A stretch of DNA of 64,000 bases, taken from contig NC_059346.1 in the NCBI RefSeq assembly GCF_019703515.2, positions 56,370,001 to 56,434,000 of the forward strand. Direction: 5' to 3'. Shown one piece after another: positions 12,856 through 25,614 of this stretch. The translations under genes were made by a program, and so were the position numbers. Source of the DNA: Myxocyprinus asiaticus (taxonomy: Eukaryota > Chordata > Actinopteri > Cypriniformes > Catostomidae). A model generated the notes under the pieces. The model was given only the letters and a program-made list of their open reading frames with translations, was not told where the DNA came from and did no database searches. Each line of letters begins with the position of its first letter. Position 1 is the first letter of the stretch.

Positions 12856-13149
12856 CACCATTTTTAGTAAATTCTAGAGACTCCCAGGAGATCAGCAGTT
12901 ACAGAAATACTCAAAGCCCATCTGGCACCAATGATCATCCATGCTATTTTCTGATCAGTCAATCGTGTGGCAGCAGTGAAGTGCATAAAATAATGCAGAT
13001 ACAGGTCAGGAGCTTCAATTCATGTTCACATCAACCATCAGAATGGGGAAAAAATGTGATCTCAGTGATTTGGACCGTGCTGTTTTGGTGGCACGAGGGG
13101 GACCTACACAATATTAGGCAGGTGGTTTAAATGTTGTGGCCGATCAGTG
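12856..13149 (+). mobile_element. Rearranged Tc1-like MITE fragment
   Basis: The left part (12877-12950) is the complement of a Tc1 transposase helix-turn-helix coding segment also present at 22050-22140. The centre (12960-13042) is the 5' leader of the same family in plus orientation. The right part ends tttaaatgttgtggccgatcagtg at 13149, like the ends of the element at 43016. A GT/TA microsatellite follows directly. The copy is a composite of opposite-strand fragments. Confidence 0.6.
13043..13117 (+). pseudogene. 24-codon Tc1 transposase micro-ORF (N-terminus joined to C-terminus)
   Basis: A complete frame begins ATG and ends TAG with 24 codons. Its first part, MGKKCDLSDLDR, is the start of a Tc1-family transposase as seen at 22140-22180; its last part, VARGGPTQY, matches the usual C-terminal end of the same family (compare VLAACGGPTAY in the element at 43016). 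The whole DNA-binding and catalytic region is absent, yet the join is in frame. It encodes nothing with known activity. Confidence 0.6.
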
Positions 13150-13151
13150 TG

Positions 13152-13229
<78 letters not shown>
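13147..13229. repeat. Compound microsatellite (GT)n(TA)n(AC)n
   Basis: Uninterrupted dinucleotide runs: gt from 13147, ta from about 13171 to 13215, then ac to 13228. The central ta run is self-complementary. Confidence 0.9.
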
Positions 13230-13230
13230 A

Positions 13231-13703
13231 CCAGTCAAAAGTTTTGAAACACTTGACGGAAATGTTTCCCATGATCTTAAAAATCTTTTGATCTGAAGGC
13301 ATATGCTTAAATGTTTGAAATTAGTTTTGTAGACAAAAATATAATTGTGCCACCATATTAATTTATTTCATTATAAATCTTAAATGTAATAAAAAAAACA
13401 AAGTTTTTAAAATTGATGACTTGGACCAAATAATAAAGAAAAGCAGCCAATAAGTGCCCAGCATTTGGATGGGAACTCCTTCAATACTGTTTAAAAAGCA
13501 TCCCAGTGTGATACCTCAAGAAGTTGGTTGAGAAAATGTCAAGAGTACATTTCTGAAAATTCTAGACAAAGGGTGACTACTTTGAAGATGCTAAAATATA
13601 ACACAGTTTTGATTTATTTTGGATTTTGTATAGTCACAACATAATTCCCATAGTTCCATTTATGTTATTCCATAGTTTTAATGACTACTATTATTCTAAA
13701 ATG

Positions 13704-13743
<40 letters not shown>

Positions 13744-13774
13744 AAGAATGAGTAAGTGTTCAAAACTTTTGACC

Positions 13775-13776
<2 letters not shown>
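13231..13776. mobile_element. Tc1/mariner-type MITE, 546 bp
   Basis: Inverted ends ccagtcaaaagttttgaa (from 13231) and ttcaaaacttttgaccgg (ending 13776) are flanked by TA on both sides (13229-13230 and 13777-13778). The terminal sequence is one I recognise from Tc1-like fish elements. The interior is AT-rich, has a TA microsatellite at 13704-13738 and no transposase frame. Confidence 0.75.

Positions 13777-13806
<30 letters not shown>
13777..13806. repeat. (TA)n microsatellite
   Basis: About 14 ta units directly abutting the right target dinucleotide of the adjacent Tc1-like MITE. Confidence 0.85.
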
Positions 13807-13811
<5 letters not shown>

Positions 13812-15970
13812 AGGAAATCCCTGTCAATATATCCCATCCAATTGGAAATATGTCAACATAGGAAAGATAAAGGCACAGCAGGGCAAAAATGGCTCAGAAA
13901 GTGAAGCTAGTTCTGAGAAAAGCACTTAACACAATTTGTTCGCATACGCCACCTGGTTGGATATAATCTAAAACATGATAAAATGAAAGTGAGGCCTACG
14001 CTTCCAAATACTTTATTTACTTTATATGAATGAATGTACTCATATAACCGTATTTACTGAAACACCCTTGTAATAAGTTTACTGAGTAAACCATGTCATC
14101 AAGTGTATGGCTTTATTATAAAACACAAGCACATTATGTGGAAAAATGAAGTGGAAATTTCTGAATCGTCGAATTTTTTCTAAGGAGAACTATTTAGAGA
14201 CAAAGATAGCTGATCCCAGAAGACTGCTGAATGAAAAGAACACATTGTGTGCGTAACATGTCAGGGTGGTAAAGGGGAAAGGGTGACACTTCTGTGAGAA
14301 CAGAGAATGAAAGGATGATGGAATACTCATCTCAAATCAAGAAATAATGACTTATCTCCCATTCACAGCTTCTCTCTCTAGCTTTATTTCTCTTTTTCCC
14401 TTTCACTCATTGTGCCATCATTAAGAGGGCCTCCCCTTTATCTGATCTGCAGGGCAGTGTGCAGTTTATTAAAAAATGAAGGTAATTTTAAATGAGCTGA
14501 TAATACAGCACCAGCCCCCCAACCCGGAGAAAAGGGAATAGATTGAGGAGGGCAACTTTCTGAAAAGGTTCAAGAGAGGAGAATGGAGAGGGGTGAGAGA
14601 GAGAGGGAATGAAGTAAGAGAGGGGCAAAAAGAAATAGACAGAGCAATTAAAAGGGTAAAATGTCTTCTAGGATTTAGCATGTCACTGTCCCAAAGCTTT
14701 TATTAGAGAAACGTTAACATGACTTCCCTGAACGTCTTTTAGCCAAAAGTAAAAATCTACACTGTTTGCAAATGGAAGTTGGTCATAAAATTGCTTGTTC
14801 CTTTATTAAAGTTGTGATATAGAGTTTAATTTAACTTTAAATTTCGATTATTCACATTCTTTCACAGTTTACTGAAGATTCAAGCAAAAATACCAATAAA
14901 AAAAATAATTAATAAATAAATAAACAAACATGCAGACCTGAACCTTGACTGTGGTGGACTAACTAAAGCAAAATTAATTTATTTGTGAGTAGACAAACAA
15001 TCATGAACTTTTCCTTCGTGTTACTTCTGAAGTATTGAGACATTATTTCCTATCAGCAAAAGCATCTGCTCATCAAGTTTGCGAAAGTCGAACGTTCTTT
15101 AGTGCTTTAATACACACTTCATACCATATCTTCACTGCGAATGAGTTTATCCTGCATGAACTAATGCTTACACTTCAATTTATTTAAGAAAAAACTCAGG
15201 ATGATTGAAATGAATACAAATATAGAGATTTGGAATGCCCAATTCTCAATGCTCTGATGGGTAAACAATGCATGTGATTGAGCCCTTGCTTTGTGATTGA
15301 GACATTGTGAAAAGGGCAGGCTAAGTTTGTGCAATACCCCTGCAAAAGGACAAACATCACTTGCTTTGAACCCTATGATAAGGGTGACATCGTTCATGTG
15401 CTACTTAGGAGATGGATTGAGCCAATAGCAGGAGCACCATGGTTGCAGCGAAGCATAGACAAAAGGCTTCATGATTTGCATTGCGTATGGCCCTTGCAAA
15501 AAGGGTGAACATAGATGCACAAGAAAATTAAACGGAAAATGACATGTAAACTGTAATGCCATATATTATGAAAAGTAAACAATAAGGTCAAGCATATCAG
15601 TTATTAATGAAAGTTAAGGAATGGGAAATGCCTTCAAATGGTTATCTTACTATTTGAAATGTTCTTACTATTTGAATCTTAGATAGCAAAAAGGTCAAGG
15701 GACTGGCGAATGGCATAAGATGCAGATCAAAAGACAAATATTGAGGCTTCTGTTGAAGCCTTTGTCATACCAACAATACATAGTTCATAATCCATGACAT
15801 GAAGCTTCAGTCAACTGAATATTCGGTATCTACTTCAAAAGAAGTGTTAATCCAGCACAGATTTTATCCCAATAAAGTAATGCAAATACTTACCTGCTAC
15901 TAAATATTACTGCCCCGACCACAAGCATATATATATAGTGAACGGAGCAAAATGACCAAATTGCATTGGT
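13807..15970. other. No gene seen
   Basis: AT-rich DNA. 14470-14660 has purine-rich stretches (gagagagagggaatgaag) that create a spurious minus-strand frame. No repeat termini or coding signal recognised. Confidence 0.4.
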
Positions 15971-15977
15971 AACTTAA

Positions 15978-16600
15978 AAGGAATATTCCGGGTTCAATTC
16001 AAGTTAAGCTCAATCGACAGCATTTCTGGCATAATATTGATTACCACAAAAATGTATTTTATACTTGCCCCTCCTTTTCTTTAAAAAAGCAAAATCAAGG
16101 TGACAGTGAGGCATTTACAATGGAAGTAAATGGGGGCCAAATTTTGAATGTTAAAACACTCACTTTTTCAAAATTATAGCCACAAGACATAAACAGTATG
16201 CATGTTAACATGATTTTAGTGGGACAGAATTACTTACTAACCTTTTCTGTGTAAAGTTATAGCCAATTTTACAACTTTGTTGCCATGACGATGTGATGTC
16301 AACAAACCCTAAAGCCCTAAATTGACTGTAAAAATGCTGATATTAACAACTTTACAGCTCAAATAATACATGCGTTTTAACAGAAGAATTAATGTAAGTG
16401 CTTTTATAAAATTATAAGCTTCACATTTCTGTCTTTTAACCCTCCAGAAATTGACCCCATTCACTTCTATTTTAAGTTGTTTTTTTTTTTTTGTTTTTTT
16501 TTAAAGAAAAGCAGGGAAGAGTTGAAATAAATGTTTGTTGTAATCAACATTAGGCCACAAATGCTGTTTATTGAGTTTAACTTGAACCTGGAATATTCCT
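15978..16600. mobile_element. Palindromic MITE with TTAA-like target, 623 bp
   Basis: The left end aaggaatattccgggttcaa and the right end ttgaacctggaatattcct are inverted repeats that continue inward for about 70 bp (left gcataatattgattacca, right gtaatcaacattaggcca). TTAA lies at 15974-15977 and 16601-16604. No transposase. Superfamily could be piggyBac or Kolobok. Confidence 0.7.
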
Positions 16601-16604
16601 TTAA

Positions 16605-17211
16605 GATAAAATATAATATTGTTAAGCTAACAAAGTAGAGCATTAATAGGAGCAGATCAGTAATGTAGTCTAGGGCATATGTAGGCATATGCCCACCTAA
16701 AATAAGTGATGATATATATGGCCGCCAGTACAACGAGTAGGCTTTTGACCCGGAACTTTTCAATCTAATAAAGTGATGCCGCAGCACCGTTGAGTGAATT
16801 GTGTTTTTTTTTTTAAATTATTATTATTTTTAAAATTGTACAGAAATTCTCTCTACATGCGCACGGAGCTGCGGGAAGCGGGAGTGCAACTGATGGCGCA
16901 GACAGACAGTCCAATTAAGCTGATCCACCAATCAGAACATTCATTTCAGATGCAATTGGAAATTTGCTAAACAATCATATTTTCCATTTCAGTAAGAGGT
17001 GGGACATTTCCAGCATCTAATGCTAATGCACAAGCAACCCTGGAGTAACCATAATTTACGCTGTAAATATATTTCCCTGCTAAACGTAAATATACATATT
17101 TACATTTAAATTTAACTTATGCAATTAAACTTTGTGAAAATTCTGCATGTTATTGCACCCGTGCTAGTTTTTGATGCTCTTTGCAGATGCTGGAAAACTG
17201 TGTCCCATAAT
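16605..17211. other. No gene seen
   Basis: Nothing recognised beyond a T-rich tract near 16803-16850. Confidence 0.35.
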
Positions 17212-17760
17212 CAGTGTTGGGAAGTAACAGAATACATGTAATGGGATTACATATTTAAAATACAAAATATAAGTAACTGTATTCCACTACAGTTACAATT
17301 TAAATCATTGGTAATTAGAATACAGTTACATTCAAAAAGTATTTTGATTACTGAAGAGAATACTTTGCATTTTATTGTCATTTGTTTCATTTAATATTTA
17401 GTCCTTTCAGATGGTAAACATTTATTTTCACATCATTCTTATGATGTGTTACATTCATACGAGCAGACAGAGAAGTTTGAAGTAAGTTTGGAGCAGAAGA
17501 AATAGAAATAAACCTTGTGTAAATTGTCAGCTTTACGCTAAGCTAAAATGCTATTTCTAGCCATTTTACATGCACATTTTACCAGACACGATCATATTTT
17601 CTTATCAAGAAAATTCACTTTGGATCATAATTTATTTTTTTCTAGTAAGACCTTTGATATTAGGGCAAAAATCGTATTCTTGATAATAATTTTTGTATTG
17701 TTTTCTTTAAATTCTTTAATTCTTAAAACAAGATCAGTTAGTTTAATCTTGTAGGTAAAG
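17212..17760. mobile_element. Left part of a hAT-type non-autonomous element
   Basis: It begins cagtgttgggaagtaacaga, the same type of terminus as the hAT element at 31591 (cagtgttggg), followed by the tandem 'gtaactgtattcc/acagttac' motifs usual in this family. The opposite terminus (an aacactg end) is not found, so the right side is missing. Confidence 0.55.
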
Positions 17761-19949
17761 TAATGAAATACAAAAGTGTCAGAGGGCACACAGCAACAGA
17801 TGATACTTACCCTTTAAGAGAACAGCGGATGTGGACATGAAGTCAAGAAAACACTTTGTGATTTAACGTGTGATAAGAGAGCCAACAGAACACGAGAAGC
17901 ATCAGCTTAACGTATGTAATCAGACAGTGTTACATTGAAATACTTATGCATAATGATGTGCATGAATATTGGAGCCTGATTCCCCAATGGAAGTGTGCTT
18001 GGCATGCAAACACTGGTAACAGATGAGAAATATGAACCCGAACAGGTTGCATCACCTAACATGATCGGTGAGAACAGAACACTCTATTAAAATGAAATAT
18101 TACTGCTTGAAAAGCGGTATTGATGCAGTATAAGGGATATGATGAATGAAGAATTTAGAACATGGACAGCAGAAAGCCTAGAACCCCAACACCATCAGCT
18201 ATGTGCATTGACGATTGTTCCCCCAAAAGAATAATAAACTGAGAGCTTAGTGTATTTTCCTGATGGAGACCAGCTGAGCTGAGGAGCGCTAGCATCACGG
18301 TGAGTAGACCATGATGTATAAACTAACATGAAGTGATTGTTGCTTGAAAAAGCTAGGTATAGCATGTGACATGATTGTTTGTAACACTCACATGCGCGAG
18401 TGAAAACAACGAAGCATTACGAGCGATAAAAGGCAGCTGTGTGAGCTTATTAAGCAGAGGCTGGAATGTGACTGGAGAGTTGCCTGATTGAATGAAAGCA
18501 TAAGATCCGGAGTCTTCCTGCTAGAACTATAGGTGCATTATATGTGATTGAACCCTGTTTTTCTCGAGTGTGGCACGAGCCATCACAGAACCAGTTGCGC
18601 AATTGATATGTGTGCTCCAGAGATAGGATAGCGCAGAGTGGATCATTTGCGCACATCAGCCAGGCTTCCCTCAAAATAGTGGTGCAGAACACAAAACATA
18701 TGTGACCCATTTAAATTTAACAGACCTTTATCACAGTCCGCGTGTTGTCATATCCGGCTCCGAATGGTAGTGTAATCAAACCTCCGCCTATAGTTCTGTC
18801 AATGGACTTTTTTTTAGATGCACTTGACAATAAACATAAACAGTTTAAATTGTTTCTTTGGCTCAACACAGCACTTCACTATGTGTGTTATCTTTCATTT
18901 TAATGTACAACAGTGTCTGAGGAAGGTGAAAATTAGGGTGAAGTGTTCAAGGTTCATTAGGAGCTGCACGAAGGTAGGTTACTCCCATTAATGTGGATTA
19001 ATGTGCTCCACTCAAGTCTGAAGACTTTTAAATCCAATCTTGCATTTAATGTCAATGTTTCACTATTGCAGAATGTTAATCTCCCATTTGTATTTTAAAT
19101 ATAATGTAGTTGTAGACACTGTGACATTTCTCTATAATTTTTTTTTAACATGTTTTTTAATTACATTGCATTCAAATCTCATGATTGGATTTGGTCACCA
19201 GGGAACGCTTCCTCTATCATCGCACTCAAAGGATATAAATCCACGTTTACAATGATTTAACTAGTTATTTTATGTAATCAGACACTGGGGTGGACATTTT
19301 CCTATATTTGAACATTTTTTAAAAAGATCTTATACCTGGAGATCATATTAAAAAGTTAGTACATGAAAACAATGTGATCATTATCATTGCCCATCTGTAT
19401 AATTCTTACTCATTATGTAAGCTTTTTTTGTGTAAATCTCTGTCATGTTCTGATGCTCTTTAATGTACATGTACTACCATATTCTTGCATTCTTTTCTCA
19501 TTTTTCTTTTATACTCTGTGAAGTGCTGCCTAATCACATACACATTCCCTGAGTAATGATTGGAAGGTGAAGTAGGTCTGTTTAGATGAAGTATTTGAGA
19601 TAAATTGTACATAAATAAACCATAATAATTCTGTGCTATGGGCACTTGCATGGCAGCGAAGTTGTCACAAATTAAAGCTTCCAATTTGCGAAATTTGCAT
19701 TTGCACTTGCAGTATATCTACTATGTATTTTAATCACAAAGTAGCCTTGGCAACCCTACAAATACCACCAATGTTTATGGATAAATATTAAAAGCCAAAA
19801 CCGCTATACAAAAATAGATTAGAGAATAGACACAGTAGATACTATTACTTTCATTACTTTAGTTGGCCTATTTAGAAAATGTTTGTATGTATAAATATGA
19901 ATGTGTGTATATGTCTTTCTATGTATGTCTATGTAGGCATATTACTATG
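17761..19949. other. No gene seen
   Basis: AT-rich; open frames here are short and lack any recognisable protein signature. Confidence 0.4.
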
Positions 19950-20850
19950 ACTTTGTTCACACTGTTGGGAAAATCAGATTTTTAAAAAATCTCAAGACTG
20001 ACTTTTCTAATGCAAGTAATAAGTGATCAAAACAGAATTTTGGTTAGATGGCGAAACGCATGAAGGGGACCCCCGTTTCGTATTGAACTGCTCAAAATTC
20101 TCAAGTGTCCCGTGTTCACGTGAGACATTCAATACCTTATCTGGTTGTGGTGGCTCTCAATCGGTGTGGTTAACCCCACCTTAGCACTTAGTCCCTATAA
20201 GCACTTCACAGAAATCGACAACCTGCTTTTGTGTCAAGTGACTCTGTGCGGCAGAAGCTAACCTTTAAATGACAGTCTTAAGTGTTGTGAACAGTATTCA
20301 GTTGAATTAAATGTATTTAAATTATGTGTTGCATATAGCGAAGCCAAAATTAAACGTACACGCATGTGTACGCGGGGTCGCACGAGGATATATGACATAT
20401 GGGTGTGTTCCATACAGAAGTGATCGTCCCTATGCCCTATTCCCCTCAAAGACTTTACCTTTCACTGCAACAGTTTCGGAGGGCTGATAGGTGTAATAAA
20501 AGATTAATTTTGAACTCACTTTTTAAGTAATTTTTTATTGACTCATCTTAAATTGTTTCCCCTTTGAAGTGCCCTGTGAAGACACCATTTATGTCATTTG
20601 GAACGCAATATCATGTCGTGTCGCAAAACCTGATGTAACAATCCATCGCGCACAACGAATTATGGAAAAAAATCACATGAAATCCAGTCTGACCATTCAG
20701 ACCGAGACGTAGGGTATTATTAACAAAAATATGATTTTAATCGGATTTGAAAACACCCATGAGTGATGCGTTTTTGTCCTGTTCAGACTATAAAAACCTA
20801 AATGGATTAGAATCGAATCTGACTATCATTCTGACTAAAAGCTTCATTCA
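19950..20850. mobile_element. Diverged foldback MITE related to 8995-9583
   Basis: The left end (gactttgttcacactgttggg) and right part (gttcagactataaaaacct, attctgact) resemble the repeat at 8995-9583. The inner right part matches closely: 'gaaatccagtctgaccattcagaccgagacg' parallels 'gaaatccagccagagcatccagactgagacg' at 9374. Ends are degraded, so boundaries are approximate. Confidence 0.5.
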
Positions 20851-21463
20851 TTGATTAATGTTTGAATTCTATAACATTAATAGAAAATCTCATCATCAGG
20901 CAGCTTCAGCCATTATGATCGGAGAGCAGTGCTTGTCTAAGAGGTTAATAGACAGAAAGAGACACTTGGTTATCAGTGGTTAGGAACAAACATGAACTGG
21001 ACTTCAGCATGTTCAAATATCAACCGTCTATCAAACAGCAGTGAAGCTGTGTGCAGGCCAATCATAGAATTAGAAAGCAATATAAAGTAGGTATGAGTGT
21101 GTAATAGAGAAAGAGAGAGCATGAGAGAAGCCAAAGAGAGAGTGTTAGAGTGAGTGAGTTGTAATGGAGGCCTATCATTTAACTTGGGTCAGTTGAGTGA
21201 AAGCTTGCAGCAGCTCTCTGAGTGTTTGGCATTGCGGCAAATTGAGCTGAATGCTTCTCTACAAGCAGAAACAGTGTAGAATACAGATCAGCCAAATTGA
21301 GTATCTCATTGAGCCCACTTTTAATAGCATTACAGAACAGAATTGTAAAGAGATAAACAGACATAGGGTGATGTCAGCTAAAGTGGGCCATCAGGTCAAG
21401 TGGGCCAGAAAAGGTTGGAGTGTCATAATTTTTTAAGATTCAAAATTCAATCACTACAAACTA
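20851..21463. other. No gene seen
   Basis: Nothing recognised apart from a purine-rich tract near 21100-21160. Confidence 0.35.
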
Positions 21464-22322
21464 CACTCACTGAGCACTTTATTTGGAACACTATGGTCCT
21501 AATAAAGTGCCTGACGTGGTCTTCTGCTGTTGTAGCCCAACTGTCTCAAGCTTTGACGTGTTGTGCATTCTGAAATGCTATTCTGCTCACTACAATTGTA
21601 CAGAGGGGTTATCTGAGTTACCATAGCCTTTCTGTCAGCTCAAACCAGTCTGGCCATTCTCCGTTGACCTCTCTCATCAGTAAGGTGTTTCTGTCCGCAG
21701 AACTGCCGCTCACTGGATGTTTTTTGCTGTATTGTGACATACATTCACCGACCACTTTAATAGGAACTTCTGTACACCTAATTATTCACGCGATTATCTA
21801 ATTATCCAATCGTGTGGCAGCAGTGCATTGCATAAAATCATGCAGATATGGGTCAGGAGCTTCAGTTAATGTTCACATCAACCATCAGAATGGGGAAAAA
21901 AAATGTGATCTCAGTAATTTCGATCGTGGCATTATTGCAGGTGCCAGACGGGCTGGTTTGAGTATTCTCCGTTGACCTGTCTCATCAACAAGGCGTTTCG
22001 GTCTGCAGAACTGCCGCTTACTAGATGCTTTTTGTTTTTGGCATCATTCTGAGTAAACTCTAGAGACTGTTGTGTGTGAAAATCCTAGGAGATCAGCAGT
22101 TACAGAAATACTCAAACCAGCACGTCTTGTTCCAACAATCATGCCACGGTCGAAATCACTGAGATCACATTTTTTCCCATTCTGATGGTTGATGTGACAT
22201 TAACTGTAGCTCATGACCCGTATCTGAATGATTTTATGCATTGCACTGCTGCCACATGATTGGCTGATAATCTCATAAATAAATAGGTGCACAGGTGTTT
22301 CTATTAAAGTGCTCAGTGAGTG
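21464..22322. mobile_element. Rearranged Tc1-like MITE with two opposed transposase N-termini
   Basis: Ends cactcactgagcacttta (from 21464) and aaagtgctcagtgagtg (ending 22322) are inverted and flanked by TA (21462-21463 and 22323-22324). Inside are two copies, on opposite strands, of the start of a Tc1-family transposase. The minus-strand piece reads across a helix-turn-helix (22044-22180). A plus-strand fragment (about 21743-21967, with its own terminus-like start ttcaccgaccacttta) sits inside, and the block ctccgttgacct...ctgccgctcactggatg occurs twice (21659-21722 and 21968-22030). No catalytic domain. Confidence 0.7.
22044..22180 (-). pseudogene. Tc1 transposase N-terminal helix-turn-helix fragment
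   Basis: Reading from 22180 on the minus strand, an ATG followed by a one-base deletion leads into CDLSDFDRGMIVGTRRAGLS, then a helix-turn-helix (ISVTADLLGFSHTTVSRVYSE) ending at a stop where Trp is expected (22044-22046). This is the paired-like DNA-binding domain that recognises terminal repeats in Tc1 transposases. The catalytic DDE part is absent. Confidence 0.65.
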
Positions 22323-22324
22323 TA

Positions 22325-22944
22325 TTTTAAACAGTTGCCACAATGGTACTTGACATGTTTTAACTGATTCCATTGGTCTGAGTTTGTTCCAGTAGGCAGG
22401 GGAAATCATTTTACAGAGGCTGGATGGGAAAAAAACATAAGATTAGTGCCCTGGCAGCTAACCGCATCTTTAAACTTATAACGTTTAATATTCACAAGCA
22501 CATATTGAACATCTAAATGTAAGATATCACCTATTAAGTCATGATGGTCTTTATAAAAAAAAAAAAAATCTGTAATTTGCAAAACAACATAATTATCTGA
22601 TATAAATATTAGATATTTGGATGGTTCTGTTCATTAAAACTACTCAAATAATAATGAAAGGATACAAATTAATGTTTGGATGTGTTTTTTTTTTATTTAT
22701 TTTTTTTATGCGGTCTCCATAAATGTGCTCAAATACACACAACCACCACCACACACACACACATTCTCACAAACACACCATGTTATTACAACTGTTATGA
22801 GTAAAAAATACATTTACTCATAAAATTACAATTAAAAAGAAATGACAATTACTGTACTTTATTACAGTTTTCAAGACTGCTTATCAGCCATGATGATGCT
22901 ATACAAAGTCTTTACAGAACAATACAGTATTTTGTCTCACAATT

Positions 22945-22992
<48 letters not shown>

Positions 22993-23049
22993 TTGATTGA
23001 AAAATGTGCTATTTTTCTTTTAAATAAATACCATTTGGTTTACGATACT
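22325..23049. other. No gene; low-complexity and CA microsatellite
   Basis: A (CA)n run of about 22 units occupies 22946-22990. T-rich (22687-22708) and CA-rich (22737-22780) stretches lie upstream. No coding signal. Confidence 0.6.
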
Positions 23050-23771
23050 GGTAACACTTTTTATTAATGTTCCCTTTGATAAGGGTTTATAATAGGGGTT
23101 CATTAATTACTAATAAATAATTTACAAATGTATTATAAATCATTTATATGCAGTTATACTGTAGCAATATGCATTAAAATGGCAACTATAATCTAATGCT
23201 TGCCAAATAGTGAGCATTTTAACTTACATGTTATAAAGGTGTAATAAATGCTCTTATTCATAAAAAATAAACATAAAATACTAATACTAATGTCTATGTC
23301 TTAACTCACTTGTGTTGTCACTTTCTTTTTCACGTTGATGTCAAAAGAACAGTTTTACCAAGTTCTAGTAACCTAGTCCTCTGAAGAAAAAAACAAAAAC
23401 AAACACTTTTCAGGTCTTTATGCTTATTCATATGCATATATAACATAATTAAGCCTTGTTACCTTTAAACCATACTGAACGTTTATGTATAGTTTTCTAA
23501 TGTCGGCAACTCCTTAATAAATGCTTCAAATGTGTCCACTTTAAATTAAGGCACATTTTCATAGGTTACTAATGGTGAATAAGTGTTATTAGGCATTTAT
23601 AACATATTAGATAAAATGGCTCACCATTTGGCAGGTATTGCATTAAAGTCATCCTATTATGCATGTTGTTATAACTGCATGTCAATGATTTATAAGGCAT
23701 TTGTAAAATAATTATTAGTCATTAATAAACCCATTTATACTCCCTTAACAAAGGGAGCATAACGTGTTACC
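23050..23771. mobile_element. MITE, 722 bp, complete copy
   Basis: Inverted ends ggtaacactttttattaatg (23050-) and cataacgtgttacc (ending 23771), continuing inward as ggttcattaattactaat and attagtcattaataaaccc. The same family forms the outer element of the nest at 47.5-53.3 kb. Non-coding; target duplication not clear. Confidence 0.65.
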
Positions 23772-24560
23772 AAGATATTGTTTTCATTTATGTTTGTATG
23801 TTGTTGTGTAAAATGTTCTTTTTAAAACATGCTGGGATGGTTAAAGTAATGTAAACCAATAAATCATTTGTTGATACTTTTCAATATACCAAGCTGATTT
23901 CAAGCTATTTCTGAAGTAATATGAAGATATCTACTGTGAGGAATCAAATCAATGTGGCAGTGGAAATAAGGTGGCGCTCTATTAATGGTGGGCTCTTGTG
24001 TTTACACTGTGCAGTCACCACACTCTTAGCAGGGAACCATAAATATGTAGTGAGTCACTCTGCTCTATATCTCTCCCTCACACACACAGGAAAAAGCATA
24101 TGTATTTAAGCTAACATATCCCATCCACCTGCAACCATATGTATCTATGGCAACTCCTTCATGGGGCTCCACCTCTGCTCTGTGATCAGCAGACAGAGAA
24201 GAGGACAGCGGTATGAGCCAGCAGAGTGGAAAATGAGCACTCTGATTGGGATTCTTAAAGAAGGTTTGTGTGATTGGTAATTTCACAGGTCTCTGGAGGA
24301 GTGTTGGAGATAAAATTCACACCAGCTTCTGGAGCTTCAGTTTCTGATTAAGGCTTGGCTTTAGACAGCCTATGCAAGGAATCTAAATCACCCCCTCCAT
24401 ACTTGTTTCTCTTTTCTAAAATCCATCCCCAGAAGAATAAATGCCATTGCTGAAATGCTGCTCTTTCATATCTCAGTCAGGATCCTACTGAGAGACCAGC
24501 ATTCTGTAACTGGCCATCAGCATATGTTGTGTTTTGCCTGCTGGTGCCCATGTACTGCAT
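23772..24560. other. No gene seen
   Basis: Less AT-rich than neighbours and without obvious repeats; possibly unique host intergenic sequence. No exon could be supported. Confidence 0.35.
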
Positions 24561-24562
24561 AA

Positions 24563-24853
24563 AATAATTTTCTTAATCAGTATTTGTGTCTTGTTTTCCA
24601 GTAAAAATATCTAAACATCTAAGCAATATTCCATTAGATATGAAGACTTTTTAAAGACTTTTGAGACTTGGTTTTTAGAGAATATATGACTTGAATTAAG
24701 TTATTTTTTCTTACCCCAGTGGCAATAAACTTGTTTTAAGCACAAATCTCACAAAACTTTGTGAAGTGTATGCTCAAAGCAAGAAAATCCCATTTAGGGT
24801 GGTTAGATATTTTTACAGAAAAATAAGATAAAAATACTGATTAAGAAAATTAT
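24563..24853. mobile_element. Palindromic MITE, about 290 bp
   Basis: The left end aataattttcttaatcagta and the right end tactgattaagaaaattatt are inverted copies, followed inward by ttccagtaaaaatatct and agatatttttacag. A short hairpin-forming repeat without coding capacity. Confidence 0.65.
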
Positions 24854-25606
24854 TATTATTATTTGCAGGGATTCTGGTGTGCTGGTGTCCCACCAGGCTT
24901 CTGAGATTATTTAATCGCAAAAGCTACAGTTTAATGAGATAAATACTATATATAGTTGACATGTGCGGCATGCATCAAATGTGAGCACTTGTGAATGTGT
25001 GGAGACAGTGTTGTACCAACACCGGCTACATTTATACTTTTAAAGCTCCTCTTTGGCTCATACACGGAAAACACCACCATGAGCATCGTAGGCTCTGTTT
25101 GTAGCAGATGACATTGAACAGAGCGCAAATTCACTTTGTAGCGTGAGGCACTACAGAGTACATAGTTTTTTAATTAAATAGCAGCCTTTAATAATCACTG
25201 AGTCATGTAGCGACTGGCTTTTCTGGACTGAAAAGCTACCGTCATCATACAGAAACACTTCAAAATAAAAGCTCAATTTAAATGAAAAATGTATGACAGA
25301 AATATATCAGTACTGTAAAGTTATGTAATATGCACTGTATTACTACTTATAATAATAATAATAAGTAATTGTATTTGTAGTAATTGTATTATATTTAAGC
25401 AAAATCTCACATCTGTAATCCTGTAATGTAATGCTGTAAAGTTATGCAGCACTTTATTTGACAAAAAAATAACTCCAATGCTGTATTTTGGACTGTACTT
25501 TGAGGTTCTGTATAAAAGCACTTCATTTAATAAACATAATACAATATTATGTTGAAAAGTAATTGTTATGTTTTCATTTGATTGAAGTTTTTATGAATTT
25601 TATTCA
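24854..25606. other. No gene seen
   Basis: AT-rich DNA with a short aat-trinucleotide run near 25349-25364; nothing recognised. Confidence 0.4.
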
Positions 25607-25614
25607 TTTAAACA

